Both the position numbers and the translations under genes were made by a program. A stretch of 64,000 nucleotides of DNA from NCBI GenBank assembly GCA_030649945.1, contig JAUSFE010000138.1, forward strand, positions 1 through 64,000. Reading direction: 5' to 3'. Below are positions 46,417 through 54,198 of the stretch, one piece after another. Source of the DNA: Dehalococcoidia bacterium (lineage in GTDB: Bacteria; Chloroflexota; Dehalococcoidia; SM23-28-2; RBG-16-64-32). Numbering within the stretch: the stretch's first letter is position 1; each line of letters starts with the position of its first letter. Under the pieces are notes generated by a model. The model was not told the DNA's origin. It searched no databases and worked only from the letters and a program-made list of their open reading frames with translations.

Positions 46417-46662
46417 GGGCGCGGCAAACGGCCGCAGCCCGGCGTAGGGGCGCGTCATGATGCCGCCCCTGCAGGGTTCGCGGCGCGGCGTGGCCCTTCC
46501 CGCGCTCACCTTGGGCGCGGGAAGCCTGCCTGCCGGCAGGCGGCGCCCCTACCATGCCCCGGCGATCGAGGTCAATCCAGGAGTTCATCGGCCAGCGCCC
46601 TCAGATTAGCCATTGCCACCTGTCATCCTGTCCGCAGACAGGGTCCGGTGGGGCGGCGGGGT
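46417..46662. repeat. TAGGGGC-family repeat block, copy A
   Basis: 46417-46470 carries GGGGCGCGGCAAACGGCCGC then a palindrome around GGGGCGCGTCATGATG. The same ~55-bp block recurs at 47056-47110. The remainder includes a CCTGTC...GACAGG hairpin near 46620. No gene seen. Confidence 0.75.
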
Positions 46663-46959
46663 TCATGACGCTCCGCTCAGGTCATACCAGGACGGGTTCT
46701 GTAACTCGATGAGCGCTATCTTCTGCGCCCGATGCATGTTCTTGATGCGCTTTTCCCAGGCGATCGCCTCGCGGATGTCCGGCGTCGCTTCGCAATAGAC
46801 GAGAATGCTTGTGCGGTAGCGTTTGGCGAAGCCGGACGGCTGGTGCTTGTGCTCCCAGACACGCCGGTTCAGGTCGTTCGTCACGCCAGCGTAGAGGCTG
46901 GTGTAGCTGCGGTTCGACATGATGTAGACGTGGTAGCGACGGCTGGATGTGTGGCTCAT
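46663..46959 (-). CDS. GIY-YIG nuclease-domain protein
   Basis: 98 residues from ATG at 46959 (upstream frame is repeat DNA). A single GIY-YIG domain: YHVYIMSNRSYTSLYAGVTN (the V-Y-I and Y-A-G variants of GIY/YIG), NRRVWEHK with the catalytic Arg region, and AIAWEKRIKNMHRAQKIALI carrying the expected Glu. Small stand-alone members of this type (YhbQ/UPF0213-like) are common and of uncertain role in DNA processing. It lies between two copies of the same repeat block, perhaps brought in with it. Confidence 0.85.
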   Translation of the reverse strand: MSHTSSRRYHVYIMSNRSYTSLYAGVTNDLNRRVWEHKHQPSGFAKRYRTSILVYCEATPDIREAIAWEKRIKNMHRAQKIALIELQNPSWYDLSGAS

Positions 46960-47055
46960 GTGTTCACGGTTGCGGTGCGTTCCCGCACCCCCACCAGATT
47001 CTGGCTGCGGCCAGAATGACAATGCCAGGGGAAAGTGGCACTAGACCCCAATCCC

Positions 47056-47110
47056 GGGCGCGGCAAACGGCCGCAGCCCGGCGTAGGGGCGCGTCATGAT
47101 GCGCCCCTAC
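47056..47110. repeat. TAGGGGC-family repeat block, copy B
   Basis: GGGCGCGGCAAACGGCCGCA then the near-perfect 28-bp palindrome 47083-47110 (arms GTAGGGGCGC/GCGCCCCTAC). The last bases give the nitrilase stop codon TAG on the minus strand. A third palindrome copy lies at 63912-63936. Confidence 0.8.
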
Positions 47111-48108
47111 CAGTCGCGGTCCACCGTCGCCACTAACACCTCCTCGCCGTCCGGACGGGCGGCGATGGCGACGACGGCCTCTTCCCAGGAGGCGCCCGGG
47201 CGGCCGGTGTTGACGGCGATGCTGGAGAGCCCCTCCGCCGCCGTGTCTGCGAAGACCGCGCCCACGAGCATGGCGTTGACGCCGTAGCGCACGTTCTCCC
47301 GACCCTGGATGATGGAGGGACAGCCGGTGCGCAGCCAGTTTTCGCCCTCCTTCACGGCGGCATCGAAGGGCCACGGCGCGTCCCACGGGTGCATGTTGTA
47401 CGAGGGCTTGAGCAGGATGTCCACGCCCAGGGCGTCGTAGTGCTCCACCAGCGTCTCGTGAAAGCCGTCGAAGCAGACCAGCGTGCCCAGGCGCCCCAGG
47501 CGCGTCTCCACCGGCAGCAGCTCGCTCTTCGGCCCCGGGTCGAACACGCGCTCCTCGAACCCCGGCGTCAGGTACACCTTGGGCACGCGGCGCAGGCAGA
47601 CCCCCAGCGGCGAGAAGAGGTACGAGGTGTTGTAGACCCGCGCCTGGTCCCCGGCGTGGCGGCCGCCCTTGCTGGGCTCCGACTCCATGGGCGGCAGGGC
47701 GATGCTGCCCGCGCCCAGGTACACGCCGTACTCGCGGGCCAGCGCGGAGAAGACGTCCACGTACAGCCGCTCCGCCTCCAGGGCCGTGTCGATGAACAGC
47801 AGGCGGCGGGCGGCGCGCTCCGGCGTGCGCTCGTCCTCAGGCACGCGGGCCACGTTCTTCATCACGATCTTCGTCGCCGCCGTCTCCAGGGAGATCTCGT
47901 CCTTCAGGTCGTCCCAGTAGCGGGGGACGAAGCTGAGGTACATGCCGATGAGTTCGGGGAAGCTGACGATGGTGGGCAGCGAGAGGTCGGCCCGGCGCGC
48001 GACGTCCCGCATCAGCCCGGCGATCTTCGACTCGAACGCTGTGGCGTCGCGGTAATCGGCCAGCTGCATGCGCGCCTGCACGGCGACGAGGTTGATGCGG
48101 TCGCTCAC
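47107..48108 (-). CDS. Carbon-nitrogen hydrolase (nitrilase superfamily)
   Basis: 333 residues from a GTG at 48108. Nitrilase fold with the Glu-Lys-Cys triad: Glu in TIVSFPELIGMY, Lys in LRRVPKVYLTPGFEE, Cys in GTLVCFDGFHE; a further Glu in VKEGENWLRTGCPS. Longer than simple amidases because of an insertion around 90-130. Hydrolyses a nitrile or amide; substrate unknown. A TATAAT lies six bases upstream of the GTG, so the message is probably leaderless. The stop codon is inside a palindromic repeat. Confidence 0.88.
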   Translation of the reverse strand: MSDRINLVAVQARMQLADYRDATAFESKIAGLMRDVARRADLSLPTIVSFPELIGMYLSFVPRYWDDLKDEISLETAATKIVMKNVARVPEDERTPERAARRLLFIDTALEAERLYVDVFSALAREYGVYLGAGSIALPPMESEPSKGGRHAGDQARVYNTSYLFSPLGVCLRRVPKVYLTPGFEERVFDPGPKSELLPVETRLGRLGTLVCFDGFHETLVEHYDALGVDILLKPSYNMHPWDAPWPFDAAVKEGENWLRTGCPSIIQGRENVRYGVNAMLVGAVFADTAAEGLSSIAVNTGRPGASWEEAVVAIAARPDGEEVLVATVDRDW

Positions 48109-48114
48109 GGGGGG

Positions 48115-48120
48115 ATTATA
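48115..48120 (-). promoter_or_regulatory. Consensus -10 box, leaderless nitrilase start
   Basis: TATAAT on the minus strand with only CCCCCC between it and the GTG. Transcription would begin at or next to the start codon. Confidence 0.5.
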
Positions 48121-48125
48121 CGGGA

Positions 48126-48153
48126 TTGGAGGTTGGAGGTTGGAGGTTGGAGG
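48126..48153. repeat. Heptamer tandem repeat (TTGGAGG)4
   Basis: Four exact TTGGAGG units just upstream of the nitrilase -10 box. The same unit forms the longer array at 51892-51970. Confidence 0.85.
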
Positions 48154-48243
48154 GACCATCGCGGCGATCTGCCGGCGGGCGCGAGGCGTAGGGGCAGGTT
48201 TCAAACCTGCCCTACGCTGTCCCGGCCCCGAAAATGGCCGGGG

Positions 48244-48999
48244 CTACTGCTGGTCCAGGGGGCGCTCGCTCTTCTGGTAGCGGCGCATCAGGCGCAGGGC
48301 GTCGGCGGTGCGCATCGTCTGCCAGAAGGCGTCCTGCTCGAAGCGGAGGGCGTCCGCCAGAGGCAGATCGCTGCCCTGGAGGATGCACTGCTTGATCAGC
48401 GCCACGCTCAGCGGCGGGCGCAGCGCCAGCTCCTCCGCCAGCGCCAGGACCGCCGGCAGGAGCCCCTCAGGCGCGACCGCGCGGTGGACGAGTCCGATGC
48501 GCTCCGCCGTTTCGGGGTCCACGGTGTTGCCCAGGAGCATCAGCTCCAGGGCGCGCGCCACGCCCAGCAGCCGCGTCAGGCGCTGGGTGCCGCCGGCGCC
48601 CGGGAGGATGCCCACGCGCACCTCCGGCAGGCCGATCACGGCCCCGGGCGCCTTCGCCATGTAGCGGAAGTCGCACGCCAGCGCCAGCTCGCAGCCGCCG
48701 CCCATTGCTGTGCCGTTAATCGCCGCGATCACCGGTTGCGGCAGGCGCTGGAGCTGCAGGAGCATCTGGTGCATCGCGTGCAGCTCGCCGGGGGGCGCGC
48801 CGCCGCCGCCCTGCATGCGGTCCGAGACGACGGTCAGCTCGCCGACGTCGTAGTGCGTGATGAAGATGCCCTCGACCCCGCCGGTGAGGACGAGCGCGCG
48901 CACCTCCGCGACCTGCTCCACGGCGCCGGCCAGGGCGCTCAGCTCGCCCACCATCGGGTTGTTCAGGAAGTTGCGCGGCGGGTTGGTGAGCGTGGCCAC
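48244..48999 (-). CDS. Enoyl-CoA hydratase/isomerase family protein with damaged start
   Basis: 251 residues from the first standard start, GTG at 48999. Marks: ALVLTGGVEGIFITHYDVGE, INGTAMGGGCELALACDFRY (oxyanion hole), GLPEVRVGILPGAGGTQRL with both Glu/Pro landmarks of hydratases. The frame continues upstream as ANEYRYIETRREGAALVA, which is the normal crotonase N-terminus, but it has no ATG, GTG or TTG. At 49050 a CTG with GGAG eight bases upstream sits where the duplicate copy (50925) has TTG. So the gene may start at CTG, or be shortened. Confidence 0.82.
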   Translation of the reverse strand: MATLTNPPRNFLNNPMVGELSALAGAVEQVAEVRALVLTGGVEGIFITHYDVGELTVVSDRMQGGGGAPPGELHAMHQMLLQLQRLPQPVIAAINGTAMGGGCELALACDFRYMAKAPGAVIGLPEVRVGILPGAGGTQRLTRLLGVARALELMLLGNTVDPETAERIGLVHRAVAPEGLLPAVLALAEELALRPPLSVALIKQCILQGSDLPLADALRFEQDAFWQTMRTADALRLMRRYQKSERPLDQQ

Positions 49000-49025
49000 C
49001 AGGGCCGCGCCTTCGCGGCGGGTCT

Positions 49026-49168
49026 CGATGTATCGGTATTCGTTCGCCAGGAGCGGCGCTCCGTTCTCCCGCAGTCCGCCTAAGGCGGGCCCGGGGGCTT
49101 ACGCCCCCGCCGTCGCTAACTCCCGCATCAGCGCCGTATAGCGGTCCAGGTGCGGCAGCGCCTCCGCC
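49026..49168. repeat. 143-bp direct repeat, copy B
   Basis: Runs from CGATGTATCGGTATTCG to GCAGCGCCTCCGCC and matches 50901-51043 over the same length with scattered substitutions. It carries the last ~23 codons of an LLM gene, its stop and the first codons of a crotonase gene. The two copies bracket the metalloprotease cassette. Confidence 0.85.
49099..49168 (-). pseudogene. C-terminal remnant of an LLM oxidoreductase
   Basis: EALPHLDRYTALMRELATAGA then TAA; matches the end of the intact LLM gene at 50974 (EALPHLDRYTALIREFAAAGA). Upstream sequence is unrelated. Confidence 0.8.
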
Positions 49169-49182
49169 GCCAGGGCCTTGAC

Positions 49183-49326
49183 GTCTGGCGCGAGAACCCG
49201 AACCTGGCGGCCCGGGTCACGTATGTCATCGATAAAGACGGCATCATCGGCGGTGTTGTGGAGAGCGAGACGGACATGGCACTCAACTCGCGGGCGGCGC
49301 TGAGGATCGTAAAGGAGCTGGCGTAG
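49183..49326 (+). pseudogene. C-terminal remnant of a peroxiredoxin (AhpC/TSA, Bcp-like)
   Basis: Frame from 49183 reads WRENPNLAARVTYVIDKDG then IIGGVVESETD and RAALRIVKELA, stop TAG. The RVTYVIDKDGII strand is typical of the C-terminal half of peroxiredoxins. No start or catalytic Cys part lies upstream; the sequence there is the LLM remnant on the other strand. Confidence 0.65.
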
Positions 49327-49333
49327 GGTCGTG

Positions 49334-50323
49334 CTAGACTTCGCCACCCAAGAACTTGGATTGGCCGCAGACCCAATGGAGGTAGCCCCTTGCCGTGCTG
49401 TGGGTATACCCGCAGATAATGTAATCGGTGGACGGCATATAAAGCGGTTTGCTGTATCCGGAGCTCAACCGAACAGGCAAATCAGGGTCGCCTGGGCCTA
49501 CGCCCGCGTAGTGGAGCCCACTGAAGAATTGAACCCAACTGTATGCAGAAGGTGACCAGTAATAGAAGTACAACTGATACCCTGACTCTGCCCAATTCAC
49601 GTCGTCCCAGAATTGAGACATGCTGTTGGTGCCTGTCTTATAGGTGGCGACGTTTTGGGCAGGGCTGAGATCATAGAGTAACGTGGCTCTCGTCTTGTCA
49701 TCTGGATACAAGTTGTAGCCATCGCAACCGCCCGTTACCGTTGTTCCCGAAAACGTCGCTGTGTCCATAATCGAATTTTCGTCTGGGTTGCATCTTATAC
49801 TTGGCGGGGGATGCAAATAGCGCTCGTGTAGGCCATATGCATGGCCAAGCTCGTGGCCTGTCGTATATCTATAGCCTGCGTCGGTGAAGGAGTATTGGGT
49901 CGTATTGAACCAAATGTTTGCTGTGACTATGTAGTAGGCCTGCCGCCCGCTATCGTATCCCCAGTTCGACACATCGAGGCAACCTACGTAGCCTGGACAA
50001 GGAATAGAACCCGCGCTAGCCGGGAGAAAAAGGAAGGTTTGGCTCGGTCCACATCCGGCGACGAATTCAGGGCCAAACGAAGATTGAACGGCGTTCTCCC
50101 ATTCGGCAAGAGCATTCAGAATGCCCTGGGGCGTCGAAGTGAAGCCCGAACACCAGTTGTGGCTCTGAGCGCCCATAGCCCAGCGGTTGTTCACCCACGT
50201 ATACTGGGAAAAACCGGCGGCATTCGCCTCTGACGCCAGGTAGACATAGTGATTCGCTTGTACGGGAGACGCTAAGAAGACGAGCGATCCGAAGATTATC
50301 CCAGCGACAAGCCAGCGAATCAC
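49334..50323 (-). CDS. Secreted metzincin-like zinc metalloprotease
   Basis: 329 residues. Signal peptide (LVAGIIFGSLVFLASPVQA). The zinc site at 157-167 is HELGHAYGLHE: first two His and Glu as in HEXXHxxGxxH, but the third His is at position 10 and position 11 is Glu. A downstream SIMD supplies a Met-turn, as in metzincins. Several Cys suggest disulfides. Its GTG start overlaps the upstream stop (GTGA), so it is coupled to the Pro-rich protein. G+C is very low for the window (about 43% in a hand-counted line), which points to transfer. Probably degrades an external protein. Confidence 0.8.
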   Translation of the reverse strand: MIRWLVAGIIFGSLVFLASPVQANHYVYLASEANAAGFSQYTWVNNRWAMGAQSHNWCSGFTSTPQGILNALAEWENAVQSSFGPEFVAGCGPSQTFLFLPASAGSIPCPGYVGCLDVSNWGYDSGRQAYYIVTANIWFNTTQYSFTDAGYRYTTGHELGHAYGLHERYLHPPPSIRCNPDENSIMDTATFSGTTVTGGCDGYNLYPDDKTRATLLYDLSPAQNVATYKTGTNSMSQFWDDVNWAESGYQLYFYYWSPSAYSWVQFFSGLHYAGVGPGDPDLPVRLSSGYSKPLYMPSTDYIICGYTHSTARGYLHWVCGQSKFLGGEV

Positions 50324-50787
50324 TGCTCGAACGCCGCTTTCAGCGGCCGAAAATCGGCCTCATCCTCGGGGGCAACGCTCCATTCCAACACGTTGCTGGA
50401 TGTGAACGTGACGATAGATTTGCCTCTGGTGATGTAGTTCCACTGGGTGGGGGCGTTTGGGGGGGTGAGAGGGCCCGCCTCGGCAAAAACCGTACCCAAT
50501 CGCGCACCGTCCGGCATTGCTATGACTTTGCCGCGGATTCGGACGTAAGGAAACGGAATCTGTTCGATGGGCACGCCGCCCGGTCCGACTGGGGGCTGGT
50601 TAATTTCCACCCCGGGCGGAGCCGTATCTGCACCTGGCGAGGCCGCGGGTGGAGATGGGGGTGGAGGGGTGCCTGTGGGTGCGAGAGATGGCCACGGCGG
50701 CCCGCCCAGCACCAGGCCAGCACCGCCGAAGGTGATAGCGGCTACGACGATTGCCACCAGCGCGCCGCGCAAGTTTTTACCTTTCAT
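50320..50787 (-). CDS. Exported Pro-rich protein coupled to the metalloprotease
   Basis: 155 residues. N-terminal signal or anchor (GALVAIVVAAITFGGAGLVLG), Pro/Ala-rich linker (~30-75: PTGTPPPPSPPAASPG), then a small domain, FPYVRIRGKVIAMPDGARLG ... FTSSNVLEWSVAPEDEADFRPL. No family recognised. Stop overlaps the protease start by GTGA. It could anchor, escort or inhibit the protease. Confidence 0.65.
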   Translation of the reverse strand: MKGKNLRGALVAIVVAAITFGGAGLVLGGPPWPSLAPTGTPPPPSPPAASPGADTAPPGVEINQPPVGPGGVPIEQIPFPYVRIRGKVIAMPDGARLGTVFAEAGPLTPPNAPTQWNYITRGKSIVTFTSSNVLEWSVAPEDEADFRPLKAAFEQ

Positions 50788-50892
50788 CTCGTGACCCCGC
50801 TCGTGCTTCCACTATCTCAGCGACTGTTAGGGCTGTCAAGAGCAATTCGGCGCGCGCCGGGCAATGCTGGGCGCGCCGGTCTTGTGCCTCCG

Positions 50893-50925
50893 CTAATGGG
50901 CGATGTATCGGTATTCGCTCGCCAA
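50893..50925 (-). pseudogene. N-terminal remnant of a crotonase gene
   Basis: TTG start with GGGAG eight bases upstream, reading LASEYRYIAH then TAG. Matches the upstream extension ANEYRYIETRRE of the hydratase at 48244. Only eight codons are left before the sequence diverges. Confidence 0.6.
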
Positions 50926-51043
50926 GAGCGGCGCTCCCTTCTCCCGCAGTCCGTGCGGCCCGGACCCGGGGGCTTACGCCCCCGCCGCCGCGAACTCCCG
51001 GATCAGCGCTGTGTAGCGGTCCAGGTGCGGCAGCGCCTCCGCC
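50901..51043. repeat. 143-bp direct repeat, copy A
   Basis: Partner of 49026-49168. Here the LLM part belongs to the intact gene, while the crotonase part is cut off. Confidence 0.85.
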
Positions 51044-51828
51044 TCCGGCGCCGGCGGCAGGAAGAACACGCAGCGCTCGATGCCGATCTCCGCGTAGTGG
51101 TTGACGACCTCCGGCCGCGGCACCGTGCCGTAGACGGTCACCGGGATGCGCCCCCGCCCGGCGGCCGCCGCCATCTCCTGCAGCTGCTTGATGCGCTCGG
51201 AATACGGCGTCTGGCTGCGCCCCGGTATGGGCATCCAGGCGTCGCCGTACTCCACCACGCGCTCCAGCGTGTGCGGTCCGTCGCCGCCGACGTAGATGGG
51301 CGGGTGCGGCTTCTGCACGGGCTTGGGCCAGGACCAGATGGGTTCGAAGTCCACGTACTTGCCGTGGAACTCCGCCTCGTCCCGCGTCCAGACCTCCTTC
51401 ATCGCCTTCACCCGCTCGCGCATGAGGCTGAAGCGCGTCTTCGGGTCGGTCCCGTGGTTCTCCATCTCCTCGCGGTTCCAGCCGCCGCCGATGCCGAAGA
51501 TGAAGCGGCCGCCGGACACCCAGTCCACGCTGGCCACCGCCTTCGCCAGCGCGATGGGATCGCGTTGCACCACCAGGCAGATGCCGGTGCCCAGCAGCAG
51601 GCTCTTCGTGGTAGCGGCCACGGCGGTGAGCGCGACGAAGGGGTCCAGCGTGTGCGAGTACTCCTTCGGCAGCTGCGCGCCGCCGGGCCAGGGCGTGCGG
51701 CGGCTCGTGGGGATGTGGGTGTGCTCCGGGAAGAACAGGGAGTCGAAGCCGCGCTCCTCGACGGCGCGGCCGAGGGTGACGACGTCGATGGCGTAATCGG
51801 CGGGGAACATGGTTATGCCGAACTTCAT
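50974..51828 (-). CDS. LLM class F420-dependent oxidoreductase
   Basis: 284 residues. MKFGITMFPADYAIDVVTLG, GFDSLFFPEHTHIP, LLLGTGICLVVQRDPIALAKAVASVDWVSGGRF split by the canonical loop, FGIGGGWNREEMENHG, HPPIYVGGDGPHTLERVVEYGDAW; a standard F420-type LLM of the SGNH-free TIGR03619-like style. Substrate unknown. The 3' end lies in the direct repeat that bounds the protease cassette. Ancestrally it was followed by a crotonase gene, of which only a stub remains. AGGAGG just upstream of ATG. Confidence 0.9.
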   Translation of the reverse strand: MKFGITMFPADYAIDVVTLGRAVEERGFDSLFFPEHTHIPTSRRTPWPGGAQLPKEYSHTLDPFVALTAVAATTKSLLLGTGICLVVQRDPIALAKAVASVDWVSGGRFIFGIGGGWNREEMENHGTDPKTRFSLMRERVKAMKEVWTRDEAEFHGKYVDFEPIWSWPKPVQKPHPPIYVGGDGPHTLERVVEYGDAWMPIPGRSQTPYSERIKQLQEMAAAAGRGRIPVTVYGTVPRPEVVNHYAEIGIERCVFFLPPAPEAEALPHLDRYTALIREFAAAGA

Positions 51829-51888
51829 GGGGGACCTCCTGCGGTAAGGGACGTATGTGCAAGGGATGGTATATCACGCGGAGGCAGG

Positions 51889-51970
51889 AGGTTGGAAGCA
51901 GGGGGGGCCTGGAGGTTGGAGGTTGGAGGTTGGAGGTTGGAGGCTGGAGGTTGGAGGCTGGAGGTTGGAG
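51889..51970. repeat. Heptamer tandem repeat (TTGGAGG/CTGGAGG)n
   Basis: About ten period-7 units, mixing TTGGAGG and CTGGAGG, in the 240-bp gap between divergent LLM and crotonase genes. Nothing else is recognisable in the gap except TAATAT at 52033 as a possible -10. Confidence 0.85.
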
Positions 51971-52068
51971 GGCGGATGTGTGGATGTGTGGATAACCGCC
52001 CGCCGGGCATGGACAGGGCGGCGGGCTGGCGTAATATAGGGCGAGACCAGCCCCCGAGGAGCACGCCC

Positions 52069-52872
52069 ATGGACTTCGAGCAGATCATCTACGACAAGAG
52101 CGAAGGCATCGCCACGATCACCCTGAACCGGCCGGAGCGGATGAACGCCTTCACCCCGAAGATGCTGGACGAGTGGTACGCGGCGCTGCTGGATAGCCAC
52201 GCGGACCCGGAGGTGCGGGCGGTGATAGTGACCGGGGCGGGTCGCGGCTTCTGCTCCGGGGCGGACGTCACGGGCGGGCCGCTGCAGGGGCTGATGGACC
52301 CCAGCCGCACGCCGGTGGAGAACCGCAACTTCCTGCGCGATTCCGTGCAGCGCATCCCGCGGCTGGCGGCGCTCCTGGAGAAGCCGTACATCGCTGCGGT
52401 GAACGGCGCGGCGGTGGGCGCCGGCATGGACATGGCTTCCATGTGCGACGTGCGCTTTGCGGCGGAGGGCGCCCGCTTCGGCATGACATATGTGCGCATG
52501 GGCATCATCCCCGGCGACGGCGGCGCCTACTACCTGCCGCGCATCGTGGGCACGGCCCGCGCCCTGGACCTGATCTGGACCGGCCGCCTCATGGACGCCC
52601 AGGAGGCGCTGGACATGGGCTACGTCAGCGCGGTGACGCCGGCGGACGGGCTCATGGCGCACACGCTGGACTACGCCTTGAGGCTGGCCAGGGGCCCGGC
52701 GGTGGCCATCCAGCAGGCCAAGCGCCTGGTCTACCGCTCGCTGGACGCGGACGTGGACGCCGCGCTGGACCTGGCGCAGCAGGCGATGTTCATCTGCCAG
52801 AGCACGGAAGACGCCCGGGAAGGGCCGCGCGCCTTCGCGGAGAAGCGGGAGCCGCAGTTCAAGGGACGCTGA
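52069..52872 (+). CDS. Enoyl-CoA hydratase/isomerase family protein
   Basis: 267 residues. IATITLNRPERMNAFTPKML, VIVTGAGRGFCSGADV, VNGAAVGAGMDMASMCDVRFAA, YVRMGIIPGDGGAYYLPRIVG: the usual second Glu is replaced by Asp (PGDGG), as in many crotonases that are not classical hydratases. Ends FAEKREPQFKGR. ATG at 52069 with GAGGAG eight bases upstream. Fourth crotonase of the window, divergent from LLM. Confidence 0.9.
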   Translation: MDFEQIIYDKSEGIATITLNRPERMNAFTPKMLDEWYAALLDSHADPEVRAVIVTGAGRGFCSGADVTGGPLQGLMDPSRTPVENRNFLRDSVQRIPRLAALLEKPYIAAVNGAAVGAGMDMASMCDVRFAAEGARFGMTYVRMGIIPGDGGAYYLPRIVGTARALDLIWTGRLMDAQEALDMGYVSAVTPADGLMAHTLDYALRLARGPAVAIQQAKRLVYRSLDADVDAALDLAQQAMFICQSTEDAREGPRAFAEKREPQFKGR

Positions 52873-52956
52873 GTGCGGGCTGCAGGGAGTTTGTTTTGCA
52901 GAATTGCGGTATCGGAGGTAGACGCGCGCCCGCCGCTGGGGTAGGTTATCAGGCAA

Positions 52957-54012
52957 GTGCGTAGGCGCAAGTACACTTATACGCCCAGCCGCTGGCGCGG
53001 CACCCACGGCCGGCGCAGGGGCGGGCCCTGGCTGGTGGCTGTCCCCGTGGCGCTGGTCGCGGGCGTGGTCCTGCTCAGCGTCTGGCTGAGCGGGGGCGGT
53101 GGCGACCCCGGCGCGGAAGGGGCCTGCGCGGAGCCCGGCGACTGCGCCGTCTTGCCCGCCGCCGTCACCCCGGCCCCCACCGCGTCCAGGCCTTTGAGCG
53201 ACCCCGGCGCGCCGCCGCCGGCCATCACTGCCCAGGCGTACGTGGTGCTGGAGGAGCCCTGCGGCGCCGTCCTCCACAGCCTGAACCCCCACCAGCAGCG
53301 GCCTCCGGCCAGCCTCACCAAGATCGTCACGGCGCTGGTGACGGCGGACCGCGCCGCTCTGGGGGACATCGTGCCGGTCACCGTGAACGGGCCGGAGCTA
53401 TCGGCGGACTCGGACGCCACGGTCATGGGCCTGGAGCCGGGCCAGAGGCTCTCCGTGCGTGACCTCCTCTACGGCCTCCTGCTGCCCTCCGGCAACGATG
53501 CCGCCATCCAGCTGGCGGAGCACATCAGCGGCTCCGAGCCGGCGTTCGTGGCGCTGATGAACGAGAAGGCGGCGCAACTGGGCCTGGAAGACAGCCACTT
53601 CACGAACCCCCACGGCCTGCACGACGCGGCACTGTACACGTCGGCCTACGACATCGCGATGCTGGGACGGGAGCTCCTGCACAACCCGGACCTGGCGGCG
53701 ATCGTGCGCACAAAGACGCACCAGCCGGACTGGGACGGGCCCGAGGTGAAGAACCTGAACCTGCTTCTGGGCCAGTATCCGGGCGCCATCGGCGTCAAGA
53801 CCGGCTTCACGGACGAAGCGGGGAAGACGATGGTAGCGGCGGCGGAAAGGGACGGCCGCCGCATCATCGTCTCGGTGCTGAACAGCCAGGAGCTGTACGT
53901 GGACGCGCCCGCCCTTTTGGACTGGGCCTTCGCCAGCGCGCCGCCGGGGTGTCTCTCGCCCACGCCGGCGCCGGCCGCTGCCTCGCCCTCGGCGACGCCG
54001 GGCGGCCGTTAG
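52957..54012 (+). CDS. D-alanyl-D-alanine carboxypeptidase (PBP5/DacA family)
   Basis: 351 residues. A basic cytoplasmic start, one TM (~25-45: WLVAVPVALVAGVVLLSVWL), Pro-rich linker, then the penicillin-binding domain. Motifs: S119-L-T-K122, S178-G-N180, K281-T-G. It trims stem peptides of peptidoglycan outside the membrane. Unusual is the N-terminal membrane anchor; PBP5 itself has a C-terminal one. The tail is Pro/Ala-rich. GTG start. It shows that this organism has a peptidoglycan-type wall, together with uppS downstream. Confidence 0.92.
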   Translation: MRRRKYTYTPSRWRGTHGRRRGGPWLVAVPVALVAGVVLLSVWLSGGGGDPGAEGACAEPGDCAVLPAAVTPAPTASRPLSDPGAPPPAITAQAYVVLEEPCGAVLHSLNPHQQRPPASLTKIVTALVTADRAALGDIVPVTVNGPELSADSDATVMGLEPGQRLSVRDLLYGLLLPSGNDAAIQLAEHISGSEPAFVALMNEKAAQLGLEDSHFTNPHGLHDAALYTSAYDIAMLGRELLHNPDLAAIVRTKTHQPDWDGPEVKNLNLLLGQYPGAIGVKTGFTDEAGKTMVAAAERDGRRIIVSVLNSQELYVDAPALLDWAFASAPPGCLSPTPAPAAASPSATPGGR

Positions 54013-54198
54013 AGCGGCCCATCCCCGCCCATTCCCCGTCAGCGTGGGGATAACCCCTACGCCCGCCTCTTGCTTTGCCCGACTGATTCGCCGCCCGGCC
54101 AGCCCTAGAATCTGGACCGTGCAGGCCCTGCGCCCGGACGGGCAGGCCTGCCGCCAGCGGTTGCGGCGCCGTAGCCGTCTAGGACTGCGAGGTAAGCG

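Noticed and set aside
46550-46600. 13-codon minus-strand frame ending LRALADELLD
   Set aside because: Too short to support; could be a remnant tail but has no match I can name.
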